Below, in pieces: positions 8,910-18,285 of a DNA stretch of 64,000 nt. Within the stretch, counting starts at the first letter, position 1; the number at the start of each line of letters is the position of its first letter. The DNA comes from Arthrobacter sp. Alg241-R88 (GTDB lineage: Bacteria > Actinomycetota > Actinomycetes > Actinomycetales > Micrococcaceae), in NCBI RefSeq assembly GCF_900537115.1, contig NZ_UNRG01000011.1, forward strand, positions 1 to 64,000, read 5' to 3'. Under the pieces are notes generated by a model that saw nothing but the letters and a program-made list of their open reading frames with translations, was not told where the DNA came from and did no database searches. Both the position numbers and the translations under genes were made by a program.

Positions 8910-10874
8910 TCAGTTCTTTCCGACGGCGGCTGGTTCTGGAGACATTGTGCTGGACGTGCGGGAGGCGATGCCACGGGCAGCGGCGAGGATGGTCCGGGCC
9001 AGGGCATCATTCTCACGGAAGGGCGCGGCGTTGGTGCCGGGCCGGGCAAAGGCTCCGGCGCCCCAACCGGACGTGCCGGGGCCTACGCCAAACATCCCCG
9101 GCTGCGGCTTTCCCTCGGCGTTGACCAGCTCGTGCCGGGCCGAGATCAGCAGTTTGCCCGTGGAGTGGATCCCGTCCGCCGTGAGCAGTTGCTGCTCCGC
9201 GCCGAGGCCCGTCCGGTAGAGGGACTGCAGCAGCGGGTTAAGCGACCGCGCCACGGTGGGGGAGGGCAACCGGGCTTCGATCAGGGCTTTTGCCGCCACG
9301 GAGGCCCCTGACTCCGGCGAGCTGCCGTGGAACAAACCAGTGGATTCGTCCGCGGCCACCTCAAGCCCCGGCCCGAGGAAACGCAGCAGGCCGGCGCGGT
9401 GAAGTGCCAGCATCTGGCGGAGCCGGTGCGGCGGCGGCCCGGAGTCCACGAAGCTGAAGAATCCGTGCCACCAGCCGTGGACCGTCTGCTGGGACCGCGC
9501 GTTGAGGCGCTCCGGCGGGACAATGCGGCCCACTTCCATGTACACGTGGAGCAGAGCCAGGAAGAGGGCAAAGGTTTCCGGGTGGTCGGGGCTGTCCCGG
9601 AGGCCAAGATCGTGCTCAATGTACTCAACCACCGCATCCTGCACCTCCTGGGTGCCAGCAAGGCGGCGGCCGGCGAAGGGGCGGTCCAGCCCCTCCAGGT
9701 CCAGGTGCAGGGCGGGATCCGGAACGGCAGCAGCCACGAGCTCCTCCCGCTTGGCGCTGTACCATTCCATGGCGGAGTAGTGCCCGGCGAACTCCTCCCA
9801 CCCCATGGCGGCCCGGGCCGGGCTGCCGGTCAGCAGTTCCCGGTAGTAGTAATAGCCGGCTTCCTTCGCCACCAGCGGCCACAGGTCCCTGCGGAAATCC
9901 AGTTCTTCGTGCTGCTGCAGCAGGGCATCCACGGCTGCAGCGGTCAGGAAACGCAACGGCCCCGGCGTCTCGCCCCGGAGCGTTGCGGAAATCTTGGAGT
10001 GGTAGGGCACACCACGGCGCGACCCGGCCCACAGCCTGGGTTCCCGACCGGACGGCAGGTACTGCAGGCCGCCGTCGGGATTCTCCACAAAGCGGCCGCC
10101 GCGTCCCTCCATCAGGAGGACCAGGAGGTCAACGAAGGCCAGGCCCATGCCGGAAACGATCACGTCCTGTCCCGGAGCAATGGGTGAATAGTCGACGTCG
10201 GTGGTGTAGCTGGGTGCCGCATGGAACCCGCCGTGCCGCTCGGCAAAGTCGGCCCAGGCGGCAGAAGCGGTATCAGGATGGGCATCCGTGTGCCCCAGGG
10301 CGGTAACCACGACGTCGGCCCGCAGGGTCCGCCCGTTTGCCAGGGTAACGAGGTAATTTCCCTCGGTATTGGCGCCGGAAGCGGCGTCACCGGCCTGGCT
10401 GACAGCCACGGCAGTGGTCCGGTGAACCGTCACCTGACGGCCGAAGGACCTGGCTGCGCGGCGGAAGAACCACTCCAGGTACTGGCTCTGCAGCTGCCGG
10501 GTGGGAAACGTGGCGCCTGTCAGCGAGCGGAGCTGCTCCCACAAAGGCCGGGGAAAGTCCGGCACGTCGGTGATGGAGCCGTTCACCACGCCAGCGGCCC
10601 ATTCGGCCAAGCTCGGACCATTGCCGGCAGGACCCTCACAGGCAACCGAGGCATCGGTGAACATGGTGATGTCCGCCGCAGTGGAGTTGAGCAGGAGGCC
10701 GGGTTCCTGTTCGTAGCGCCAAATGCGGCCGGAGCCCGGGACATGCGGTTCGATCACGTGGATCTCCAGCGGTCCGCTGAAGAGCTCCGGGCGGTTCGCG
10801 GAAATCCGCTCAAGGACGCCGGCCGTGCGGGGCCCGCCGCCCACGAAGACGACGGCCGGAATATTCGCTGGCAT
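8910..10874 (-). CDS. FAD/NAD(P)-binding protein (NAD_binding_9 type)
   Basis: This 654-residue flavoprotein begins with a Rossmann dinucleotide site (VVFVGGGPRTAGVLERI, residues 8-24). A long FAD/NAD(P)-binding domain of the PF13454 type follows, with the conserved NSTAADITMF segment and a second strand-loop VVVTALGHTDAHPD. The rest is mostly alpha-helical. Relatives are found beside siderophore, amino-acid oxidation or sulfur genes; no exact reaction is known to me. It is transcribed away from the ABC/LLM operon across a 263-base gap and is coupled to the GNAT gene, so it may belong to the same pathway as an oxidoreductase or flavin-dependent hydroxylase. That is inference from context. Confidence 0.85.
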   Translation of the reverse strand: MPANIPAVVFVGGGPRTAGVLERISANRPELFSGPLEIHVIEPHVPGSGRIWRYEQEPGLLLNSTAADITMFTDASVACEGPAGNGPSLAEWAAGVVNGSITDVPDFPRPLWEQLRSLTGATFPTRQLQSQYLEWFFRRAARSFGRQVTVHRTTAVAVSQAGDAASGANTEGNYLVTLANGRTLRADVVVTALGHTDAHPDTASAAWADFAERHGGFHAAPSYTTDVDYSPIAPGQDVIVSGMGLAFVDLLVLLMEGRGGRFVENPDGGLQYLPSGREPRLWAGSRRGVPYHSKISATLRGETPGPLRFLTAAAVDALLQQHEELDFRRDLWPLVAKEAGYYYYRELLTGSPARAAMGWEEFAGHYSAMEWYSAKREELVAAAVPDPALHLDLEGLDRPFAGRRLAGTQEVQDAVVEYIEHDLGLRDSPDHPETFALFLALLHVYMEVGRIVPPERLNARSQQTVHGWWHGFFSFVDSGPPPHRLRQMLALHRAGLLRFLGPGLEVAADESTGLFHGSSPESGASVAAKALIEARLPSPTVARSLNPLLQSLYRTGLGAEQQLLTADGIHSTGKLLISARHELVNAEGKPQPGMFGVGPGTSGWGAGAFARPGTNAAPFRENDALARTILAAARGIASRTSSTMSPEPAAVGKN

Positions 10875-11137
10875 GGATGCTCCTGGTAGCGGCGGTTGGG
10901 GGCGGCTGGAGTGCCCATGCTAGGCAGCGTTTCCGACGGCGGTCGAGTGCTTCTTCACGGCCGTTAACTCCGCGTCACACCACGTCAAGGGACGCAAAAA
11001 ACCGACTCATGACGCTGTGCGAACTCCGGTGAAGTTATGCAACCTGCTGCCTTGCTGCCCCCTTCTGGCCGGTCCTAGATTTGCAGCCAGCACCCGGGGC
11101 AACCAGCTCCGGCCCAACCAGAGAAGCGAGGTGGCGC
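10875..11137. promoter_or_regulatory. Divergent control region of the ABC/LLM island
   Basis: These 263 bases separate divergent genes and must hold both promoters. I see no convincing -35/-10 pair, riboswitch or long palindrome. A ribosome site (GCGAGGTGG) precedes the permease ATG at 11138. A 9-base string GTTATGCAA at 11034 also occurs at 24219 upstream of another LLM gene, which may be chance. Confidence 0.4.
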
Positions 11138-12196
11138 ATGAGTTCAGCAGCAACGACGGTGGCGCAGTCAACAAAGTCAGCACAGTCAGCTGCAGGCCCG
11201 GCGCCGGCCGCAGCCCCTGGAACGGCTGCTTCCGCGGCAGGCGGGCTCCCACCCGAAGACGGGGCCGCCCGGGTAGCCACTGACTACTCCGCCTACCGTG
11301 TGGTGGCCGCCAAGCACCCCTGGCGGTGGGTGGGGACCGCCGTCGTGGCCCTCGGAGTCCTCGCGGTGGCGTGGTCCCTGGCCACCAATCCCCGCTGGGA
11401 GTGGGGCGTGGTGGCGCAGTGGTTCACCGCCCAGCCCGTCATTAACGGATTGCTGGAGACACTGAAGCTGACAGCGATCTCCGGCGTCCTCGGCTTTGTG
11501 CTGGGCTTCATCCTGGCACTGATGCGCCTGTCCGCCTCGCCGCTGCTGGTCTCGGTGTCCTGGACATTCTCCTGGATCTTCCGGTCCACGCCGCTGCTGG
11601 TGCAGATGTTGCTCTGGTACAACCTCGGCTACCTGTACGAAAAAATCAGCTTAGGCATCCCCTTTACCGACGTCCGGTTCTTCGAGGTCCAGACCACCAC
11701 CCTGATCAGCCAGTTCGCTGCAGCCGTGCTTGGCCTGACCCTGAACCAGGCCGCGTACTCGGCCGAGATCATCCGGGGCGGCATCCTCTCGGTGGACCAG
11801 GGACAGCTTGAAGCCGCTGCTGCGCTGGGCATCCCGGCCTGGCGGAGGTCCACCCGCATCGTCCTGCCGCAGGCCATGCGGGCCATCCTGCCCAACGCCT
11901 TCAACGAGATCATCGGACTGGTGAAGGGCACGTCCATTGTGTACGTCCTGGCCTACTCCGAACTGTTCTACACAGTCCAGGTGATCTATAACCGCACCCA
12001 GCAGGTCCTTCCCCTGCTCCTGGTGGCAACCCTTTGGTACGTGGTGATCACCTCGGTGCTCAGCGTCTTCCAGTACTACATCGAACGGCACTACTCCAAG
12101 GGGGCGGTGCGGAACCTGCCGCTGACGCCCCTGCAGAAGGCCCGCAAATTCTTCGCCACCCACGCCGTGGCCACTAACCGGGCAAGGAGCCTCTGA
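11138..12196 (+). CDS. Amino-acid ABC transporter permease (HisM/GlnP family)
   Basis: This 352-residue inner-membrane permease of polar-amino-acid importers has a long Ala/Thr-rich cytoplasmic N-terminus (about 60 residues) and then the transport domain beginning ETLKLTAISGVLGFVLGFILA. The ATPase-contact EAA loop reads EAAAALGIPAWRRSTRIVLPQ at about residue 225. I chose the ATG at 11138 because it has a Shine-Dalgarno-like GCGAGG and the upstream in-frame TTG extension is not family-like. It is a single permease, so it probably works as a homodimer. The stop overlaps the ATPase start by one base (TGATG). It heads a six-gene rightward operon. Confidence 0.93.
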   Translation: MSSAATTVAQSTKSAQSAAGPAPAAAPGTAASAAGGLPPEDGAARVATDYSAYRVVAAKHPWRWVGTAVVALGVLAVAWSLATNPRWEWGVVAQWFTAQPVINGLLETLKLTAISGVLGFVLGFILALMRLSASPLLVSVSWTFSWIFRSTPLLVQMLLWYNLGYLYEKISLGIPFTDVRFFEVQTTTLISQFAAAVLGLTLNQAAYSAEIIRGGILSVDQGQLEAAAALGIPAWRRSTRIVLPQAMRAILPNAFNEIIGLVKGTSIVYVLAYSELFYTVQVIYNRTQQVLPLLLVATLWYVVITSVLSVFQYYIERHYSKGAVRNLPLTPLQKARKFFATHAVATNRARSL

Positions 12197-13041
12197 TGAC
12201 CGCCGCTGCGACTGCCGCGAATGCCCCAGCCACCAAAACGGCCGCTCCGAAGGATGCTGCAACCCGCGGCCTGGTGGAAATCACCAAAGTCCGTAAGTCC
12301 TTCGGTACCACCGAGGTCCTCAAAGGCGTCAGCCTCACTGTGGAGCCCGGCGGCGTGGCCGTCATCGTTGGCCCCTCCGGTTCAGGCAAATCCACCCTGC
12401 TGCGCACCATCAACCACCTGGAAAAGGTGGACGGCGGCTTCATCTCGATTGACGGCAAACTGGTGGGCTACGAAGTCCGCGGCGAGCGGCTGCTCGAGCT
12501 GCGGGAGAAGGAAATCCTGAAGCAGCGCACCGGGATCGGCATGGTGTTCCAGAACTTCAACCTGTTCCCGCACCTCACCGCACTCGAAAACGTGGCCGAA
12601 GCTCCCGTCGTGGCACTGGGCCGCTCCAAGGAGGATGCGCGGCGCCGCGGCCTGGAGCTGCTGGACCGGGTGGGCCTGAAGGACCGCGCCGGCGCCTACC
12701 CCCGCCAACTCTCCGGCGGCCAGCAACAGCGGGTAGCCATCGCCCGCGCCCTGGCCCTCGACCCCAAGATCCTGCTGTTCGACGAACCCACCTCGGCCCT
12801 CGACCCCGAATTGGTCAATGAAGTACTCGATGTCATCCGCGAACTCGCCACATCCGGCACCACGCTGATCATCGTCACCCATGAGATGGGCTTCGCCCGC
12901 GACGTGGCGGACACCGTGGTGTTTATGGACGAGGGGCAGATCGTGGAACAGGGCAGCCCGGAACACATTTTCACCAACCCGCAGGAACCACGCACCCGGA
13001 GCTTTCTCTCCAAGGTGCTCGAACCGGCCTTCAACATCTAA
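12196..13041 (+). CDS. Amino-acid ABC transporter ATP-binding protein
   Basis: This 281-residue ATPase energises the importer. It has Walker A GPSGSGKST at about residues 58-66, Q-loop MVFQNFNLFPHLT, signature LSGGQQQR, Walker B ILLFDEPTSALDPE and the switch histidine in IIVTHEMGF. These match the GlnQ/HisP class for polar amino acids. The first 28 residues are an Ala/Thr-rich extension not needed for the fold. It overlaps the permease gene by one base and is followed 10 bases later by the binding protein. Confidence 0.95.
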   Translation: MTAAATAANAPATKTAAPKDAATRGLVEITKVRKSFGTTEVLKGVSLTVEPGGVAVIVGPSGSGKSTLLRTINHLEKVDGGFISIDGKLVGYEVRGERLLELREKEILKQRTGIGMVFQNFNLFPHLTALENVAEAPVVALGRSKEDARRRGLELLDRVGLKDRAGAYPRQLSGGQQQRVAIARALALDPKILLFDEPTSALDPELVNEVLDVIRELATSGTTLIIVTHEMGFARDVADTVVFMDEGQIVEQGSPEHIFTNPQEPRTRSFLSKVLEPAFNI

Positions 13042-13051
13042 AGGACTTCCC

Positions 13052-14110
13052 ATGGCATTCCCTTCACCTGCCGGCATCCGCGCCCCGCGCTTCCGCAACA
13101 GGCGCACTCTCGCGGCGCTGCCCGCCGTCGTACTCCTGGGAACGGCTGCGCTGTCTGCCTGCGCCGATCCCGGTGCAACAGCGGCGGGTTCCGCCAGCGA
13201 TGGTGCCCAGACGACGGCGGCGCGCAACGGCATCGTCTACAACACGGCCCCGGACCAGCAGCGTATCCGGGCGGAGAAGGACACGGCGCTCGCCGCCAAG
13301 GTCCCCGAACTGATCGGCAAGGACGGCAAGCTCGCCATCGCCACCACCGCGGGATCCATCCCGCTGTCCTTCCACGCCACAGATGACAAGACGCCGATCG
13401 GGTCCGAGCTGGACATTGCCCAGCTGGTGGCCGACAAGCTGGGCCTGGAGCTGGATGTCCAGGTGACGTCCTGGGAGAACTGGCCGCTGAAGACCCAGTC
13501 CGGTGACTTCGAGGCCGTTTTTTCGAACGTGGGCGTCAACAAGGACAGGGTGAAGCTTTTCGACTTCGCCAGCTACCGGGCGGCCTTTATGGGCTTTGAG
13601 GCCAAAAAGTCCGCCACCTATGACATCAAGGGTGCCGACGACATCTCCGGGCTGAAGGTGTCAGTAGGCTCCGGGACCAACCAGGAGAAGATCCTGCTGG
13701 CCTGGAACAAGGAGCTCGAAGGCAAGGGCAAGGCACCCGCCACCCTGCAGTACTACTCCTCCGATGCCGACACCATCCTGGCGCTGTCCTCGGGACGCAC
13801 CGACCTCAACATCGCGCCCTATCCCTCCACCGTGTACCGGGAAAACACCCGTGACGACCTGAAGGTGGTGGGCAAGGTCAACGCCGGCTGGCCATCCGAA
13901 ACCCTCGTGGCAGCCACCACCCTTCGCGGCAACGGGCTGGCACCGGTCATCACCGAGGCCCTGAACTCGGCCATTGAGGACGGCTCCTACGCAGAGGTGC
14001 TGGAGCGCTGGGGCCTGTCCGAGGAGGCGCTGCCGGAGTCCAAGACCATCACCGAAGAAAGCTTTGCGGCCGCCCGGGCCGCCGCTACCCAGAATGGGAA
14101 AACCCGATGA
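13052..14110 (+). CDS. Amino-acid-type ABC transporter substrate-binding lipoprotein
   Basis: This 352-residue periplasmic-type binding protein (SBP_bac_3 class) has a long basic N-terminus, a hydrophobic signal segment and a lipobox ending LSAC, so it is lipid-anchored outside the membrane. Binding-fold landmarks include IGSELDIAQLVADKLGLELDVQ and KVSVGSGTNQEKILLAW. The start at 13052 has AAAGGA in front of it; the open frame further upstream overlaps the ATPase and is not used. It is paralogous to the orphan binding protein at 19542-20525 (shared ACxDPGATAA and VGSGTNQE strings). The stop overlaps the DUF1684 start (ATGA). Confidence 0.93.
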   Translation: MAFPSPAGIRAPRFRNRRTLAALPAVVLLGTAALSACADPGATAAGSASDGAQTTAARNGIVYNTAPDQQRIRAEKDTALAAKVPELIGKDGKLAIATTAGSIPLSFHATDDKTPIGSELDIAQLVADKLGLELDVQVTSWENWPLKTQSGDFEAVFSNVGVNKDRVKLFDFASYRAAFMGFEAKKSATYDIKGADDISGLKVSVGSGTNQEKILLAWNKELEGKGKAPATLQYYSSDADTILALSSGRTDLNIAPYPSTVYRENTRDDLKVVGKVNAGWPSETLVAATTLRGNGLAPVITEALNSAIEDGSYAEVLERWGLSEEALPESKTITEESFAAARAAATQNGKTR

Positions 14111-14943
14111 ACGCGACCACAGCCCAGTCCACTGAAACCGCATTCGAATCCTTTGAGGCCGACTGGCAGGAATGGCACGCGGCCCATGAACGCCACCGGG
14201 CACACCCGCACGGGTTCCTGGCTGTCACCCACCTGCACTGGCTGGGCCCCGAGCCCGCCGCCCTGGACGGAGTGCCCGGAACCTGGAGCGCCGTCAACGA
14301 CCTCGTCACGGTGGTCCTGGAGCCCGGCGAAACACTGGAACTGGAGCAGCAGGCCTTCCCGGCAGGGGAAACGGTCATCGGTCCCATCGCTGAACGCGGC
14401 GGCCTGAACCTCAGCTCCGGGCAAACTGTCATTGAGCTTGCCAAGCGGGGCGGCGAGTACATCGTGCGGCCGCGGAATCCTGAAAACGCGCTGCTGCGCG
14501 GCTACCAGGGCACGCCAGCCTACTCACCGGATGCGGCGTACGCCGTCCGTGGAACTTATGTGCCGTTCGAGGTGCCCCGCCCCACCGCGGTGGGTGCCGC
14601 CGTCGAAGGCATCCAGCATGTCTACGAGGCGCCGGGTGAGATCCGCTTCAAGCTGGCCGGCCAGGAACTGGCGCTCACGGCGTTCAATGGGCACGCTCCG
14701 GGATCCCTGCTGGTGCTGTTCACGGATCAGACCTCCGGCAAAACCACCTACGCAGCCAACCGCTCCCTGTCGATGGTCCCGGCCGCGGATGGCGCAGTGG
14801 AGCTCGACTTCAACCGGGCCGTGAACCTGCCGTGCGCCTACACCGATCTCGCCACCTGCCCGCTGCCGCCGGCGGAAAACCGGTTGCCGGTGCCCATCGA
14901 AGCCGGCGAGAAGATCCCCTACGAACGTCAGGACCAGCAGTGA
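14107..14943 (+). CDS. DUF1684 domain protein
   Basis: This 278-residue soluble beta-rich protein belongs to DUF1684 (PF07920). The hallmarks are the N-terminal DWQEWHAAHERHRAHPHGFL and HLHWLG, the central YEAPGEIRFKLAGQELAL and LLVLFTDQTSGKTTYAANRSL, and the end LDFNRAVNLPCAYTDLATCPLPPAENRLPVPIEAGEK split over about residues 235-273. The family has no assigned reaction that I can name with certainty. Its position, overlapping the binding-protein gene by ATGA and the LLM gene by GTGA, makes it an integral part of the uptake/oxidation operon. It could bind or hydrolyse an intermediate; that is inference. Confidence 0.88.
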   Translation: MNATTAQSTETAFESFEADWQEWHAAHERHRAHPHGFLAVTHLHWLGPEPAALDGVPGTWSAVNDLVTVVLEPGETLELEQQAFPAGETVIGPIAERGGLNLSSGQTVIELAKRGGEYIVRPRNPENALLRGYQGTPAYSPDAAYAVRGTYVPFEVPRPTAVGAAVEGIQHVYEAPGEIRFKLAGQELALTAFNGHAPGSLLVLFTDQTSGKTTYAANRSLSMVPAADGAVELDFNRAVNLPCAYTDLATCPLPPAENRLPVPIEAGEKIPYERQDQQ

Positions 14944-16031
14944 GCACCCCGGAAAAGAACACACCAGAAGCGGCACGGGCCGGATTCCTGGCGATCGAGC
15001 TCGACGGGGCCGGATGGGACGGCGGGGACTTCGCAACCCTCGCCGAAGCCGTCCTCGCCGCCGAGTCCGCAGGGTTCCATGCAGCCACGTTCAGTGACGC
15101 ACCGGCTCCGGGCCGGGCCAACGCCCTGCAGCGCGCCGCCTACGCCGGACCGGTGACGCGGACCATCGCCCTCGTTCCCGAGGTGGACACGGTGTACACC
15201 GAGCCGTTCCACGCCGCCACCCAGCTCGCAAGCCTGGACTACGTTTCCGGCGGCCGCGCCGGATGGATCGCAACCGCAGCGGAATCACCGAAGGCGGCAG
15301 CCGCCGTCGGGCGCAACAACGTCACCGGCACCGCGCTGGCCCAGGAAGCCGCCGCTTCCATCGAGGTTTCCCGCCGGCTGTGGGACTCCTGGGAGGACGA
15401 CGCCGTGATCCGCGACGTCGCAACGGGCCGCTATATCGACGTGGACAAGCTGCACTACGTCGATTTTGAAACCCCCGCCGAATTCGCCGGCAACGGTTAT
15501 TCAGTCAAGGGACCGTCCATCATTCCCAGGCCGCTGCAGGGGCAGTTGCCGGTGCTTGCCGCTTCAGCATTGGTGGACGCGGGGCAGGTCCCGGCGGACG
15601 GCGTGGATGCCGTGCTCGTCACCGCGCCGACGCCCGAATTGCTCGCCGCCGAAATCAAGGACGCCCGTGAACGGCTGGGCGTGTCCGTGGCGGTCGTCGC
15701 CGAGCTCGACGTCGTCCTTGACGCCCGAGGGCAGGCTGCGGCTGAGCGGGCGGCCGGTTCCGAAACCGGCCGCGCACGCTACATCGGCACTCCCGCAGGC
15801 CTGGTGGACCTCCTTGAGCTGCTGCTGGCGGAGGCCGACGGCGTTCGCCTCCACCCGGCGTCGCTCGCCGTGGAACTGGACGAACTTTCACGACTGGTCC
15901 TGCCCGAACTACGGCGCCGCGGTGCGCTGCGGGCGCCGATCCAGGACGGCACCTTCCGCGACCTGCTGGGGCTCTCACGCCCGGCCAGTCGCTACGCAGA
16001 TTCATCCGCGGCCGCTGCCGCCGGAAACTAG
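14940..16031 (+). CDS. LLM flavin-dependent oxidoreductase, diverged NtaA/DszA type
   Basis: This 363-residue TIM-barrel flavin-dependent monooxygenase of the bacterial luciferase-like superfamily carries LDYVSGGRAGWIATAAES and RRLWDSWEDDAVI. These align with the NtaA/SnaA/DszA signatures in the next gene, but the protein is about 90 residues shorter. I set the start at GTG 14940 because it overlaps the preceding stop (GTGA), as elsewhere in this operon; the open frame extends upstream to 14832 without a plausible start. Such enzymes need reduced flavin from a separate reductase, and none is visible here. It may be a partner or an inactive paralogue of the full-length enzyme that follows 9 bases later. 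Confidence 0.85.
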   Translation: MSTPEKNTPEAARAGFLAIELDGAGWDGGDFATLAEAVLAAESAGFHAATFSDAPAPGRANALQRAAYAGPVTRTIALVPEVDTVYTEPFHAATQLASLDYVSGGRAGWIATAAESPKAAAAVGRNNVTGTALAQEAAASIEVSRRLWDSWEDDAVIRDVATGRYIDVDKLHYVDFETPAEFAGNGYSVKGPSIIPRPLQGQLPVLAASALVDAGQVPADGVDAVLVTAPTPELLAAEIKDARERLGVSVAVVAELDVVLDARGQAAAERAAGSETGRARYIGTPAGLVDLLELLLAEADGVRLHPASLAVELDELSRLVLPELRRRGALRAPIQDGTFRDLLGLSRPASRYADSSAAAAAGN

Positions 16032-16040
16032 GGGAAGACC

Positions 16041-17405
16041 ATGACACAGCAAGGCACCGTTCCATCAGAAGTGTTTACACCCACGGGCAAGCTGCAATTC
16101 GGCGTCTTTTTCCAAGGGGTCAACTCCGGCACCATCTGGAAGGCGGCCGAATCGGGCTCACAGACCGACTTCGAGTCCTTCCGCCGCATTGTGCAGACGG
16201 CCGAGCGCGGGCTGTTCGCCGCGTTCTTCCTTGGCGAGGGCCTCCGCCTGCGGGAGCACCTCGGCAGGCCGCACGCTTTGGATGTGGTGGGCCGGCCGGA
16301 TGCGCAGACCATGCTCGCCGCCCTTGCTTCCGTCACCCGAAACATCGGGCTGGTGGCCACCCAGAACACCACCTACAACGACCCCGTGGACCTCGCGCAC
16401 CGGCTCTCGTCCCTTGACCTGATCTCCGGTGGCCGGGCGGCGTGGAACATCGTGACCACGGACAACGCCTGGACCGGTGCCAACTTCCGGCGCGGTGGAT
16501 ACCTGGACCACGCGGACCGCTACAAGCATGCAGAGGCCTTCGTGCAGACCGCCAAGCGCATTTGGGATTCCTGGGAAACCGCGGAGGGACCCGCCCGCCG
16601 GGTGCTCCATGAAGGGCAGCACTACACGGTGGACGTAACACCGCGGCTGCCTCGAAGCGCACAGTACCGGCCGGTGCTCTTCCAGGCGGGAGACTCCCCG
16701 GAAGGCCGCGACTTTGCCGCCCGCCAGGCCGACGTCATCTTCTCGGCCCATCCCAAGTTCGACGACGCCGTCGAGTTCCGCAAGGACCTTGTGGCACGCT
16801 CCCTGAAAGCGGGCCGCGGCGCCAACGCCGTGCAGATCATGCCGGCCAGCGAATTCATCCTCGCGCCCACCGCAGAGGAAGCAGCGGAGAAGAAGGCGTG
16901 GGTCCGCAGCCTGCAGATCGGTCCGCAGCAGGCGGTGGCGTACCTGGAGCAGTTCTGGGGGCGCGAACTCTCCGGGTATGACCCCGACGGGCCCCTTCCG
17001 GAGATCGATCCCGTGGTGGAGGAAACCTCCGAGACCCGCGGCAGCGGCTTCCACGGAGCCAAGGCCAGGCAGCTGGCGGACCAGTGGCGGGCGGAGGCCA
17101 AGGACAAGGGCCTCTCCATCCGCCAGTTCGTCACCTCCCGCACGGCACGCGTGGACGCCACGTTCACGGGTTCCTATTCGGGAGTGGCAGACCAGCTGGC
17201 TGAATATGCGCGGGTCGGCGCGGTGGATGGCTTCAACATTTCCCCGTGGCTGATCCCTACTGGTTTGGACGATATTGTGAACCACCTGGTGCCGGAACTG
17301 CAGGAACGCGGCGTTTACCCCACCGAGTACGCAGGCCACACCCTGCGCGAAAACCTGGGGCTGGCGGCTCCGGTTCGTGCTGCTGAGGCGGTCCGCGCAT
17401 CATGA
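16041..17405 (+). CDS. NtaA/SnaA/DszA family FMN-dependent monooxygenase
   Basis: This 454-residue monooxygenase is full length for the NtaA/SnaA/DszA/YxeK group. Visible signatures are KLQFGVFFQGVN at the start, ATQNTTYNDPVDLAHR, LDLISGGRAAWNIVTT, HADRYKHAEAFVQTAKRIWD, and RPVLFQAGDSPEGRDFAARQAD. It uses FMNH2 and O2 to oxidise or cleave C-N or C-S bonds; in Bacillus the related YxeK acts in breakdown of S-(2-succino)cysteine. Together with a polar-amino-acid transporter and a nearby GNAT this suggests an S-modified amino acid as substrate, though the residue evidence does not decide it. It closes the operon and is followed by a hairpin terminator. Confidence 0.92.
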   Translation: MTQQGTVPSEVFTPTGKLQFGVFFQGVNSGTIWKAAESGSQTDFESFRRIVQTAERGLFAAFFLGEGLRLREHLGRPHALDVVGRPDAQTMLAALASVTRNIGLVATQNTTYNDPVDLAHRLSSLDLISGGRAAWNIVTTDNAWTGANFRRGGYLDHADRYKHAEAFVQTAKRIWDSWETAEGPARRVLHEGQHYTVDVTPRLPRSAQYRPVLFQAGDSPEGRDFAARQADVIFSAHPKFDDAVEFRKDLVARSLKAGRGANAVQIMPASEFILAPTAEEAAEKKAWVRSLQIGPQQAVAYLEQFWGRELSGYDPDGPLPEIDPVVEETSETRGSGFHGAKARQLADQWRAEAKDKGLSIRQFVTSRTARVDATFTGSYSGVADQLAEYARVGAVDGFNISPWLIPTGLDDIVNHLVPELQERGVYPTEYAGHTLRENLGLAAPVRAAEAVRAS

Positions 17406-17421
17406 GCGCGCCTGGCTATGG

Positions 17422-17468
17422 GGGAAGGGCCGACGACGGCACGGAGACTGCCGTCGTCGACCCTTCCC
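17422..17468. terminator. Terminator between convergent NtaA and TetR genes
   Basis: GGGAAGGG plus CGACGACGGCA (17422-17441, one bulge) pair with TGCCGTCGTCG plus CCCTTCCC (17449-17468). This gives a 19-bp stem and a 7-base loop 17 bases after the operon stop. The T-tract is lacking. Confidence 0.7.
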
Positions 17469-17613
17469 TGGGGAGCGTCAGGCTGCAGCTGACAGTATGG
17501 GAGCTGCAGCTCTAAGGGACTTTGACCTCCGCCACGCCGAGTTCGACTGATGTCGCCTGCAAGGCAGGGCCCGACGACGGATGCGCTCCGGGAGCCCTGA
17601 CCCCTGGCTGCGG

Positions 17614-18210
17614 CTATTGGTCCCGCGGCGGGGCGAACGCGATCTCCTCGGTGCGGGCAATACTTCTTTGGATGGCTGCTTTGTCTATGCCAAGAAGCGC
17701 CGTGAGCCACATGCCGTTTTGTACCACGACGATGTCGGCTGCGCGCTCCCTGCATTGCTCCCACGGGAGCCCGGGGACGGCATTGGACACCAGCGAAGCG
17801 AGTCCGTCGAGGTACCGGTCAAAAGCTGCGGCATTGATCTCTGCATAGTCCTCATCGGCTTGCGCGAGGGCCCAAAGGTGCAGGCGCAGGGACAGGTACC
17901 GTGTGGTCAGCAGTTCGGCGCCCGCAACCCGCCGCAGGGCCTTGCGCAACTGTTCCTCCGGGGCCGACGAGGGGTCTGGTGCCACCAGTTTAAGGTCGTG
18001 CTCGTCTACCCGGTGCAGGGCTGCCCGGATCAGGCTGGTCTTATCGTCGTAGTAATAGTTCACCAGCCCCAGCGCAACGCCGGCTTCGCGGGCCACAGCG
18101 CGCATGCTCACACCTGAGATACCGTGGCGGGACAGCAGCTCGAGCGCCGCCTCGAGGATGCGCGACTGCCTGTCCACCTGTTCGCCGGAGTTCACGGTTC
18201 TTGTCCCCAT
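17614..18210 (-). CDS. TetR family transcriptional regulator
   Basis: This 198-residue repressor-type regulator has an N-terminal helix-turn-helix at residues of about 16-62 (SRILEAALELLSRHGISGVS, then MRAVAREAGVALGLVNYYYD). A helical ligand-binding/dimer domain of the TetR_C_6 kind follows. It lies downstream of and on the same strand as an LLM gene (75-base gap) and faces the NtaA operon tail to tail, so it is the natural candidate to control the island. I found no clear matching palindrome in front of either operon. Confidence 0.92.
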   Translation of the reverse strand: MGTRTVNSGEQVDRQSRILEAALELLSRHGISGVSMRAVAREAGVALGLVNYYYDDKTSLIRAALHRVDEHDLKLVAPDPSSAPEEQLRKALRRVAGAELLTTRYLSLRLHLWALAQADEDYAEINAAAFDRYLDGLASLVSNAVPGLPWEQCRERAADIVVVQNGMWLTALLGIDKAAIQRSIARTEEIAFAPPRDQ

Positions 18211-18285
18211 CTGGCCAGACTATGGCCTAACCTGCCAGGCGTGCACTTTCAGGGTGGGTCGAAGGGTGGATTGGGTCTCGGGCGG

